From Prorocentrum cordatum (lineage: Eukaryota; Sar; Dinophyceae; Prorocentrales; Prorocentraceae): DNA of 42,500 nt. The notes under the pieces are model-generated. The model was not told the origin of the DNA. It saw nothing but the letters and a program-made list of their open reading frames with translations, and ran no database searches. The first letter of the stretch is position 1. Each line of letters begins with the position of its first letter. This document shows, one piece after another, positions 28,990 through 38,059 of this stretch. The position numbers and the translations under genes are program-made. The stretch covers positions 132,874 through 175,373 of the forward strand of contig CAUYUJ010015942.1 of NCBI GenBank assembly GCA_963575745.1. Reading direction: 5' to 3'.

Positions 28990-29084
28990 CCTTAGTAGGT
29001 TTTTCGACAAAGCGCTGGCGCCGAGAAAACAAATCCCAGCGATGTTTCGATCGAGCGCCTCAGGATCTCAAGATTCTCAAGCGA

Positions 29085-29385
29085 AACGAGCGTGTCCTGG
29101 AGGATGTTCCCAGTGAGATTAGCAATGGTTGAAACGAGAGATTTGTCGAGGATGCCCCAAGCGAAACAAGCAATGATTTCGAGGATTCCTCAAGCGAAAC
29201 GAGAGATCTGTCGAGGATGCCTCAAGCGAAACAAGCAATGATTTCAAGGATGTCTCAAGCGAAATAAGCAATAATTTGAAGATGTCTCAAGCGAAACAGA
29301 CAAATATTTCGAGGATGTCTCAAGCGGAACAAGCAATTCGTCGAGGATGTCTCAACCGAGACAAATCATTGTTGAGGATGTATCG
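29085..29385 (+). repeat. 32-33 bp repeat array downstream of gene F, last of the domain
   Basis: About nine units with the 'gaggatgtctcaagcgaaac' core, decaying at 'gttgaggatgtatcgtagag'. Beyond this point the repeat is not seen again in the window. This is the right edge of the repeat domain that begins at about 14583. Confidence 0.8.
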
Positions 29386-29529
29386 TAGAGGACCAAAGAC
29401 CAAGGATCCTCAAGATATCTTTGGTTTTCCTCTTGATGTCTCTTTATGCTGGCTCCGGCGGGCAACTTTTATTCTCTCCCCGAAAACCCCAAACTTTACG
29501 ATCCCTGGGGGGTTATTCTCCGAGGTTCT

Positions 29530-29890
29530 CGGTTACGCATAGCAAAAAACCTGAGCCTGGGTGGGGTGACCTTTAGCCCAAAGGACTTGCATCCCGCCGC
29601 CTCGGGGCCCCAAGACCTCGCGATATTCGCACCATAAGTCGAGCATAGACGACTTAGCTTTAGCACGGATGGGGGCGCCGAGACCCACGGACCGCTGGCA
29701 TACAGTCGCAATGCACACGAACTTGTCCGACTGTTCTGCGCGCCAGCTAGATGAGTGCAAAAAAGCTCCGCTCGGCCAGCAGACTGCACCTTGGTGGGTA
29801 AAGTGCCGCTCGCAACACCATCAAACATACCATCTGGACCTAAGTGGGCGATGGCCCCGCCGCGCCGACGCAAACGCCAATCTTTGTGAG
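29530..29890 (-). pseudogene. LINE 2 RNase H domain, degenerate
   Basis: The - strand frame ending near 29533 reads MLDLWCEYREVLGPRGGGMQ then VLWAKGHPTQAQ. The W(V/A)KGHxT segment with its His is typical of the end of LINE RNase H domains, which remove template RNA during second-strand synthesis. The upstream part of the domain, with the catalytic Asp/Glu residues, could not be followed in one frame, and an in-frame stop lies near 29830. Confidence 0.5.
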
Positions 29891-30099
29891 ATTTACCTCC
29901 CGAACCGTCGATCCCCCAAGTGCCTCCTGAGACCTTGACACCCCCACTTAAGGGGCCTCATTCCCAAGAGGCGCTGGGGTTCAGGAACGCGCCCAAGACT
30001 CATTCCAAGGGGCGGGAGCCCACGGGGCCTAAAACAATTGTTGCCAATGGACGCGACGGCCTCAGACTTTAAACAATCCGATCTCGCGATCGCGCCATC

Positions 30100-32052
30100 T
30101 GGGATCTCATCGTTGCGCGGGCGCCGCCAAAAGCGGCGGGTAGCTCTCTCGGCCTCGTAGCCGCACCTGGGACAGAGACCCCCAGCGGCAGAATCATAAC
30201 CAGCCAAAAATAAACGTTCTTCGGCCCAAAACCCAGCAGCCAAAATCTTGCGAAGGCTTCCCCGAACCTCGAATGAGCCTTCCTTATCAAGCTTCCTCAA
30301 AAAGGCACTGGGAACCGTGCAATCGACTCCTCCACTTAAGCCTGATCCTGCATAATGGTTTGCAGCCCCGCTCCATGACAGGTCGCTGCAAACTTCTATG
30401 GGCGCGCGCTAGAGGCTGCGCTGGAAAGCTCCGTCGGCGAAGCGGACGCGGGCACCATTCGGGAAGAGCCAGTAGACAGGACAGCGGGGGATTGCATTCA
30501 AATTAATCAACACATCAATGGTAGCAGCGAGTGGACCTCGGGCGCATTGCCACATATGCTTGGTTTTACTGAACTTGTCCACGATAATGCCCCAGCACCT
30601 AGAATATTCCATCCTCTTCTGGTGGTCCAATTCCTGCCAAACGTCATGAAAACAAACTTGTTGTTCGTATCTGAGCCTAAACTGGGGGTCATCTTTGGCT
30701 GCGCTGATAAATCCTAAAACCGACGTGGCACAGGCCCCAGGGCACCACCTCCCAATGCGCATAGCGGCCTGGGCCCTCATGGACCTAATATGGCCAGCAG
30801 TGGGGCCGAGAAATTGGTGGCTCCAGGAGCCGACCGCCAAGACCCCAGGCGTGTAAAGCCTTCGGGCACTGCCGGCAATCTGTGTCAAAACGCAACTGTC
30901 TTAGCATTATTTGGGGAAGTGCTCCTGCGACGCCCAAGCTTCGCAGTGAATCTTTTCACGCCAGCCGCAAGGATGACCCCCAGATCTCGAGCAGCCTGCC
31001 CCAGTTTGATGGGCGGACCAACTGCCGTGAAACGCGCGGCAAGCTCTCGCCCTATGTCGCCATGGCTGCAAATGAAAACCGACCTGCCTGAAATAGTGCA
31101 TCATAATTCATTCAATTGGTGCGCAAGGTGCATGCAGCAGGGGCGAAAGATGCGAGCACTTGCGCATGTTGTCCAACAATAGACTGGGTAGTATCCTCAA
31201 CATATGCATGGGCAATACCCAACAACTCATAACCATAATTCGTAACCCATGACATGGATTGCGTACATCCTGCCAGTATTCCACAGCCAGGGCCAATAAT
31301 ATCGGACACAAAACCTCAAACTTCCAAAACACGGGGCGCTTCATGAAGGAGGATACCGATGTAGAGGAGGTGGAGCGGGTAATCCATATTGACTGCCAAG
31401 CTCACCAGCCGATGCGGCTGGACAGAAGCAAAAAAATCGTTTCAGGCCCCAGCGCGCGCCCGCGGAGCAGAGGCCCATGGTGCGAGCTATCTCATGGCCC
31501 AGCTCGCGGAGTAGAACGGCCTGCAGCGCACTGGAGCCTGCAATCGCAGTGTCCCAAAAGTTGTACCTATCCTGGTTCCACCTGTCCAAATCTTGGTTCC
31601 TAGCTTTACAGTAGACCCTATACAAGGTGGGAACACTTACACATCGGAAGATCACATTCGGCATTCTAGGGCAACAGGGCAATAACACTGAGGTAGACCT
31701 ACGTAGGCCAGGCGAGCAAGGACTCGCACTGATTGAGGATAGAAGTGCACCCCGACACAGCGCCCCCAGGCAGGTCGACCAACGACCGCGGAGCCCAAGG
31801 GTCAACCCCAGCAGCAGTGGTAACAGAAAAACACCTAGCAGCCCGTTGGACATCCATGGGCTGCAAGGGTTCAATCAGAGAAACCGATTCCAAAGCATGG
31901 GGTTTCAGAGCATCTAAGACCCCAAGCAACTTTTCACGGGGTCCAGGGGCGACCCGAACTCCGCGCCATAAGGATTCTCGGTAGGTCATCATATCAGCAG
32001 GCAATTGCCTCACTCCTTCAGGGGCAACCAAAACCTGGGGGGGGGTCACCAA
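30100..32052 (-). pseudogene. LINE 2 reverse transcriptase and Cys cluster, catalytic Asp lost
   Basis: The pre-palm frame (32052-31699) includes ALESVSLIEPLQPMDVQRAA and GVDPWAPRSL. Another frame has PTLYRVYCKARNQDLDRWNQ and AGSSALQAVLLRELGHEIAR, leading to KRFF of motif A. After a frame change it reads CGILAGCTQSMSWVTNYGYE and AHAYVEDTTQSIVG. The YVED tetrapeptide (31204-31193) sits where [YF]xDD is required, so the first catalytic Asp is Glu. After the palm, a helical region (30888-30409) leads to LCPRCGYEAERATRRFWRRP, where the expected second His and Cys positions are Arg. The RT is inactive on several counts. Confidence 0.7.
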
Positions 32053-32587
32053 TGTCGTGCTTCAGCCAAGAATGCATTTTCTTAGCCCCTTTTGGAAGCG
32101 CCCTCAGGAGCCAGTCCTTCATTCTCGCGCGTGAGTTGGTCCTGGCTGCCTTCCAGGCAGCATTGGCGCCAGCGGAGATAGCGCCTGTGAGCGCAGCCAT
32201 CTATTCAGACTTAGCCGGCAAAAGCGCCAGCTGAGTTCGCCACCAGCTAAGCCCATAGGTATCCTCTGGGCCAAGGTGCTGCTCAATCTTGGCTGCTTAA
32301 CCTTGGAGGGCGCTAGCTAAGCTGGCGACCATTGCAAGAGATTTACGGGCCAGGTAAAGACGGCATCCCCACATGTTTTGAAAAAAAAAAATGGGCCCAG
32401 AAAGCGAAAGCAGCTTCGCGGAACCTTTGGCCTTCAGGGCCCCCCCGTCCAATCGACGCACAACAAAACACAGGAAACTCCCCGCGCTTTACCCGACCCT
32501 CTTTGACTTCGCAAGCAGCTGCCCTGGATTCGAACATCGCCTCCGTAGCCCGAGAGCATACAAGGTAGAGCTCTGTGAGGCCTGACT

Positions 32588-33400
32588 TCAGATTATCCTG
32601 GACACGCGGTAAATGTAGGCGGGGGTAGCAGGCTGCCCCTCGTCAGGAAGTTGAGTCAACAGCTGTTTCCAGGGCAAATCTGGCCCATCGCATTCAGGCA
32701 ATGGGATAGGGCGACGCCGCTTCCACATGAACTGTTCCAAAGCTTCATGCACGATGCGTACGTCCAAACAAACGTGCGTCTTGAACGGGCTATGGGAATA
32801 GGTACCTACCTTCACAACAACAGATATGTCATCAGAGGTAATCACGGAATCAATGAGGGTACCCCTTCCCTGCGTACATGTAACAAGCGCATCTTCAGAA
32901 ACCAGCGCGCGTGCTCGGGCAAGCTGTGGGAAACCAGAGAGGTACATTACATATCTTCAGGAGGAATGCTAAAATCCCCAACCAGGACCCATGGCATGGC
33001 AAGAGTCCCATGTAACCCCGAGACAACACGAGGTCGTTCAATGTTTTCCACAGAAAAACCAGGTCAGCCATCAGATAAATCACTTCTACAGCTAAAACAT
33101 TGCTCGGTCTTCAGTTCCAAGAAAAAACAATTGAGGCCTCTGCCTGCATCCAGGGTGTCGGAGGCCAGAACGCGCCTAAAGCTCAAACCTTTGGAAAACA
33201 AGGCGCCCGCTCCTCCAGAGGTGCCTGCTCCAGGGGATGGGGGCGCAGTGCGCAGGCGCGGCCTCCAACCAACCTGTGCAGCGCTCCTTTTTCGCACGGG
33301 CAAGATCCTTGATCAGATGATGTTCGGCGGCGAAAGAGGCGTCGCCCGCTGGCCTGATCTGCTGCAAGAAATCGAGCGTGACCTGATTCCAAGACGTGAT
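32588..33400 (-). pseudogene. LINE 2 endonuclease domain, frameshifted
   Basis: It begins in the frame shared with the coiled-coil part: DMLFCNITSWNQVTLDFL, then AAEHHLIKDLARAKKER with the catalytic-region E of AEHH. A frame change near 33270 leads to PPSPGAGTSGGAGALFSKGL, the typical GTSGGxGxL strand. A further frame has MPWVLVGDFSIPPEDM (the GDFN-type motif, with Ser for Asn). The end (GTLIDSVITSDDISVVVKVG, SPFKTHVCLDVRI) has the ID and SxH-type motifs of the APE fold. Stops interrupt the region between 33060 and 32950. Confidence 0.65.
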
Positions 33401-34692
33401 GTTACAGAACAACATGTCAATGGAGGCGGCCGGCTTCCTCTTCCGCGTAGCCTGCAGCGCACCCTTGTTGTTGAAGACGCCGTAGTCCTCCACCTTCTTC
33501 AGCAGGAACGGGGGCAGCGGTTGGCGCATGAACTGGGCGCGTAGCTTGCAGCGCCCGGTCGAACGATGCAGCTGCTCCATCCCGAGCAGTGCGTAATCGT
33601 TTGGCGGCCTTGATCTGGGATCGCTTCTGCATGTGGTTTCCAACCTCTCGAGCTCGCCAGCTGACAAGGCCACTTCGGTACTCCTCTTTTTGAGTGCGTC
33701 AAGTTCATCACGGTAAGACTCGTCGTTACCAATGTCGCTGGGATCGTCAGACAAATTATCTTCCTCAAGATGCGACTTGAAAGACTTGATCTGCATCCAA
33801 TACTCGAACCTCTGGTTGTGTGCATCGCACCATTTACGTAAGTAATCATAACTGAAAGACATACGATCAGGTGGCTGAGGGGCTGCAGTAGGTCCAGCGG
33901 TACCTGGGGCTGGAGCAGGGCGTTCAGCGTCGACGTCCAGGGGCCCTGTGCCACCGTTGGCGGCGGTCTCTGCTGGGCGCCCGTCCGTGCTGTGCTTGGG
34001 GTGGACGGAGGGGCAGGCTGCAGCCGCAGCTGCCTGCCCTCGTTCCCGTTCCAAACGCTCCCTTTCAGCACGTTCCTCAGCCACGATCTGCAGACGGTAA
34101 ACGTGTGGATCGAAAGAGTCCATCTCGGCATACGCAGTACGGTGGGCAGCAGCTGCTTTCTCCAATGAAAACACCGCCTCGGCGTGGGCATCCTGTGCCT
34201 TGGCCAAGGCCTCCCTGTGACGAACAACACGTGCAAGCTTCTGCTCAACGTCGTACAATGCCACTCGCTCGGCTTGTGACTCACGTTCCACTGCGAGAGC
34301 CAGCGCCGTCTTCTTATTGGCGACCTTCTTCTCCAGGTCGTTGTCGGACGATGGTAGGGGTACCTCGGCTTCAGCAGGGGGTGGTGCACGTTCACGAACA
34401 CCTCGTAGTACATGGGCACGATCAGGAAAAAGACCCGCCAACCTCTCAAGTTCATCATCGAGGAAGGGGGCACGAGCTGGTACTTAGCGCGGCGCTTCCA
34501 ACGCCCACCAGCAGCAGTAGGACCTTGATCCTTCGTGCCGTCCTTCGCGAGGCACGTACCTTTGCACTTAGAACACGTGACATGGCCATGGTGGTCGAGC
34601 TCCCAATGCCCGCACTTCGAGCATACACTATAGCTAGACCAATTATCATGACCAGGGCGCCGACGGATCCATGGAGCATATTTCCAAGGCAT
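33400..34692 (-). pseudogene. LINE 2 N-terminal region: zinc ribbon and coiled coil
   Basis: ATG 34692 is the first ATG after the spliced-leader relic and opens MPWKYAPWIRRRPGHDNW. A zinc ribbon follows, CSKCGHWELDHHGHVTCSKC (34623-34564), with two CxxC pairs. Near 34455 one base is missing: the reading passes from VPPS in one frame to LDDELERLAGLFPDRAHVLR in the next. A long coiled coil follows (NDLEKKVANKKTALALAVER), then a Pro/Ala-rich linker and SFSYDYLRKWCDAHNQRFEY. The region runs in the same frame into the endonuclease, so ORF1-like and ORF2-like parts may form one polyprotein. Confidence 0.65.
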
Positions 34693-34863
34693 GGCAATAC
34701 TCCAGGGCGAAGACTTGTGCCCCAGCAGGAGCTCACAAAATATGAAATGCTCGGAAGAGCAGGCCTGGTGGCAGGGCAGCACACCAAGAAATCACACGCC
34801 AAAATCACCCGAGCCTGCCGCACGGCTGCGGACAAGCTCGAAGCCTCGCGGCAAGGTTTCGAA

Positions 34864-34884
34864 CTTGAGCCATAATGGCTACGG
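34864..34884 (-). other. DinoSL spliced-leader relic at the 5' end of LINE 2
   Basis: On the - strand, 'ccgtagccattatggctcaa' plus g matches 20 of 21 bases of the leader, the best relic in the window. It is followed by 'ttcgaaaccttgccgcgagg' and, after 172 bases with no ATG, by the start of the LINE 2 ORF. A (TCC)n tract lies directly upstream. Confidence 0.9.
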
Positions 34885-34965
34885 GAGGAGGAGGGAGGAC
34901 GGAGGAGGGAGGAGGAGGAAGGATGGAGGAAGGATGGAGGAGGAGGAGGAGGAGGAGGAGGAGGA
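34885..34965. repeat. (GGA)n polypurine tract
   Basis: Purine-only GGA/GAA repeat on the + strand between the LINE 2 leader relic and the long-inverted-repeat element. Confidence 0.75.
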
Positions 34966-35344
34966 GGGCATCTGCACACCAACGCCGTGCCAGGCCAGGG
35001 CCCTCCTGGGCCCTAGGATCATTAGGTCTGGTCTGTCCCCCTACCAGGGGGAGGAGGGAGGAGGAGGAGGAGAAAGAGGAGGAGGAGGAGGAGGAGGAGC
35101 GCGTGTGTCCCCCTACAGGGGGATCTTGGACGAAACAAACAATATAAACCCAACAATGCTCAAAAATACTCGAGACTAGTCAACACATCGTCCTCACTAT
35201 TTTTGAGTATTCCTCCTGTAGAGGGACAGGCCCGACTTAACCCCAGGATGGTGTATACGCCCTCCAGGCCGAGGTCAGGAGGGTCTGTACACCATCCCAG
35301 GATGGCTCTGGCATGGCACGATGGTGGTGTACAGATGCCTTCGT
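34966..35344. repeat. Long-inverted-repeat element, possible introner, abutting a vWD exon
   Basis: The left arm starts 'ggcatctgcacaccaacgcc' and 'gtgccaggccagggccctcc'. The reverse complement of the right end starts 'ggcatctgtacaccaccatc' and 'gtgccatgccagagccatcc'. The arms match for about 45 bp, then more loosely through the 'gtcccnctaccagg' part. Inside are a GGA tract (35053-35100), a second small inverted-repeat element (35101-35236, copy 2 of the 11.86 kb element) and a strong hairpin at 35246-35297. The right end coincides with the point where vWD-type coding stops. Confidence 0.6.
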
Positions 35345-36497
35345 CGGAGAACCTGGCGCCAGAGATGGTGGTCATGTGCGGATCCCCGGTGGCGGAGATC
35401 TGCACCGCCGTGGGCGCAGGCGTCCCTGTCGTAGGCGCGGGCGTCGAGGCGGTGGCGCAGATCACAAAAGCATCGGGATTCACCTCGCTCCCGATACCTC
35501 CTGGAGGCACGTTGTACCGAAACGTTCCCCTGAGACTCAGTGTCGGCCCTCCGTAGCCAACGCAGCCCGGCGGGAAATTCGCATCGGAGAAACTCGCATT
35601 GTCGAACCGAAAATTCTGGCTGTACGCGGCAACGAAATCCACACAGTCTTCCGGAGTGGTCGGAACAAGCCCAGCTGGACATGAACTCTTGTAGAGATTC
35701 CAATCATCTGACTTACAAGCGACAGCAGCAAAGAACGACGCGGCTCCAGTCGGATGTGTGTTGAACGAGAACGTACGAAGTCCGAAGGAAAACTGGGTGT
35801 AGCAACCACGAGGAAAATTGGGATCGCTCACCGAGAAGGGGACGCTCAAGGTGGGCGTTTCCCAGGCATTGATTACAGCGGTCATCTTCGCCAGGGCCTC
35901 GCATTCCTCTACAGTTAGGCCAACACGAGGTTCTGGACATGACTCACCTCCTTGGACCTCCCAAAATCCTTGTGGAGGTGGAGTCTTGGCGTCCATCTCT
36001 AACTGAAGAGTCCGAACGTCCAGCGCGTAGGACCGCGCCAGAGTGAAGAATGCGTGTGCGCGGATGCCGAACATTCCCTGGTCCGATGCACCTGTGCGGC
36101 GCCTCCTGCCTGCACGTGTACGTATATGCGGTTGTGCAGAATCCACGCTTGAGCCGCAAATGCCACTTGGGATGGCGATACGCTCGAGGTCCTGCCAGAC
36201 CTCTGGGCATTGGAAGGCTGGAAACGCCGGATAAAGAAGGCCGTGCCGCAGGAGCTGTCTGCGGTGCGGGGCACACGGCGGCAGAGAAGTACGCGCCGCA
36301 GTAACCTGAGAACTCCAATGCACTAGTATCGCGCGCGACTTGGCTGCTCCACTCCACGCGCTGGCGCTCCGCGCACAGGAGACCCTGACGGCCATGCCGC
36401 GGACAGCAGCGAGACCAGAGCGGCGAGAACACCTACCGCTTGCAACGGGCGCATCATCGGTCAAACTCCAATGGTTTGAGGAAGGCTCGCCCTCCAT
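35345..36497 (-). CDS. N-terminal part of a vWD-type extracellular protein
   Basis: Two related modules of about 80 residues lie in one - strand frame. One has CPEPRVGLTVEECEALAKM, FSVSDPNFPRGCYTQFSFGL and AAVACK. The other has CPAGLVPTTPEDCVDFVAAY, FSDANFPPGCVGYGGPTLSL and FVICA. A Thr/Pro linker (STPAPTTGTPAPTAVQ) leads to TGDPHMTTISGARF, the start of a vWD domain, after which coding stops at an element boundary near 35345. The donor there would be GC or GA, both used in dinoflagellates. The best-supported coding is 35345-36000; the 5' part to 36497 may include intron. A GGTGAGT near 35950 could be a donor but would break the first module. Likely secreted or surface protein. Confidence 0.6.
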
Positions 36498-37189
36498 CCA
36501 TGCACGGCTGGCTCGCGTCGCGATGTCGCGGGCGTTGGCTTCTGACGCCGAGTGGATTGTTCAACCCGGAACGATCGCGGCTCTCCGATAGCGCAGACCG
36601 CTCGGCGTCGGCCGATCTCGAGCCACTGGCGGCGTCTGACCTCGAGGCCCCGCGATGGGGCCGCCGCCGCGCCAGCGCGGCGCAAACCTGCCGTGACCCG
36701 CGGCTGCAGGAGGCTCTCGACGCAGGCGCGCGCGGCGGCGGGGCGAGGGAACGACCTCGGGCAGGAGCTGCCCGCCCCCCCTCCGCGCGCGAGGCGGAAG
36801 CGCCTCCTCCTCCTCCTCCTCCTCCTCCCTCTCCTCCCCCCCCTCCTCCTCCTAGGTGGCTCCCCGCGTGGCCCCCCTTCGCCCCCCGCAGCCATTGCCC
36901 GCCGCGGGGGCGCGGGAGCCCGCCATCGGGAGCCCCCAGCCGCCCCAGGCTCTGCCTGGCGCGCCAGCCGCCAGCGCGGCTGCTGCCTCACCCGCGGGGT
37001 TGGGGGCCACTGGACCGTCACGCTCCCCAGCGTGGCATCGGAGGCTGCGCAGGCATCGTGCAGCCGCGCGCCGTCGCCTTCGTTGTGAGGAGGACTCTCG
37101 CCTCCTGCACCTACATCACGGCTCACGCCCGCGGCGCTGGTCGCAGCCGCGCGCCAGATGCAGGCGCAGCTGGCCGTCGTGGTCGCGGT
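36498..37189. other. No supported gene; GC-rich with a CCT tract
   Basis: Very GC-rich interval between the vWD-type exon and LINE 3, with a CCT/CTC tract at about 36798-36855. Open frames here read Arg/Pro/Ala-rich. It may be the 5' untranslated part of LINE 3. No spliced-leader relic was found on either strand. Confidence 0.35.
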
Positions 37190-37195
37190 GCTGGT

Positions 37196-38059
37196 GATCC
37201 TGGTGGCGAGCGGTGGGCTTGCGTCGCCACCAGGCAGTGTGGTTTCGCCCGCAACTTCAGCACCAACGAGAGGTGCTACATGTGCGGGCGGGACAAGCAG
37301 GGCAGGCCAGACCCGACTAGCGCGGTTCCTCAAGGCCAGGGTCGGCGAGCTCGCAGCACCTCCCTTGGGCGCCGAGGCACAGGCCCAGACGCCGCCGCAG
37401 GGGCTCAACCTGCCGAGGGCGACGACGCCGCCAAGGCGCGCAAGGCCCTCGCCGCCTTACGACGCCTGCAGTTGGCTGAAGACAACGAGTTGCTGGTTAG
37501 CGCTCGCCGTCAGCTGGCGGAGGCTGAGGCTCGCGAGCATGCGGGCCGCACGCCCGACGACATGCTCAGGCGGGCGCTCGATCGCCACGCGAGCAAGCAG
37601 CGCGAGCATGACGCGCTCAGGGCGGAGGTCCAGGAGCTCGAGGGCCAGCTGTCCATCAAGCAGCAGGAGCTGGCCACCGTGGCGGCGGAGCTCACCGCGA
37701 TCAACGCCGAGGTGGTGGTTGCGCGGACCGCCGCCATGGCAGCAGGGATCGACGGTGCCGCAGTCGGCAGCATGGAGGACGCGCTCGGGCGACTCCACAA
37801 CGTTGTGGCAGCAGCACCTCGCGCCGTGGCGGCTGGGAACCTGGGCGCACTCCTCGAATCGCTCGGGACTCACCTCGCGGAGCTCCAGCGGGCCTTCGAC
37901 GCCCACCGAGGCACTGCGCCTGCCGCCGCCGCCACTGGCCAGCAGGTCCCTGCACCGCCCACGGTGCCACCAGCGGCGGCCCCCATGGCCATGGCTGCTG
38001 ACCTGGAGCATCCTTGGGACGCGAGGATCGACCAGAACCTGGCCAGTGCGCCTGGATGA
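37196..38059 (+). CDS. LINE 3 ORF1-like protein: RanBP2-type zinc finger and coiled coil
   Basis: A zinc finger of the W-x-C ... C-x2-C type opens this part: WACVATRQCGFARNFSTNER, then CYMC (37214-37285). A Pro/Ala-rich stretch follows, then a long coiled coil (KARKALAALRRLQLAEDNEL, KQREHDALRAEVQELEGQLS). The frame ends at TGA 38059, while the next frame continues at once with LDDWDTPATAANWFTFLAGD. So either this is the end of a separate ORF1 or one base has been lost or gained near 38050. No in-frame ATG lies close before the finger, so the true start is unclear. It probably binds element RNA. Confidence 0.65.
   Translation, partial: DPGGERWACVATRQCGFARNFSTNERCYMCGRDKQGRPDPTSAVPQGQGRRARSTSLGRRGTGPDAAAGAQPAEGDDAAKARKALAALRRLQLAEDNELLVSARRQLAEAEAREHAGRTPDDMLRRALDRHASKQREHDALRAEVQELEGQLSIKQQELATVAAELTAINAEVVVARTAAMAAGIDGAAVGSMEDALGRLHNVVAAAPRAVAAGNLGALLESLGTHLAELQRAFDAHRGTAPAAAATGQQVPAPPTVPPAAAPMAMAADLEHPWDARIDQNLASAPG

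Larger units (their letters stand above)
29500..34884 (-). mobile_element. LINE 2: near full-length but decayed APE-type retrotransposon with RNase H
   Basis: Read on the - strand, the order is spliced-leader relic (34884), 172-base leader, first ATG (34692), zinc ribbon, coiled coil, APE endonuclease (about 33400-32600), reverse transcriptase (about 32050-31110), a Cys cluster (about 30180-30120) and RNase H (about 29890-29530). It is complete from 5' leader to RNase H but carries many frame changes, and its RT catalytic box reads YVED. The 3' end is near 29450, next to the last 32-33 bp repeat array. Confidence 0.75.

Noticed and set aside
35550-35575. Spliced-leader-like 'ctccgtagccaacgcagccc'
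   Set aside because: The match is limited to its first bases, and the site encodes GCVGYGG of the vWD-type exon on the - strand.
37158-37240. Signal peptide at the start of the long frame (MQAQLAVVVAVLVILVASGG)
   Set aside because: In this interval the LINE 3 zinc finger is encoded in the other frame, and real coding enters this frame only after about 38060. The hydrophobic stretch is a shadow of GC-rich coding sequence.
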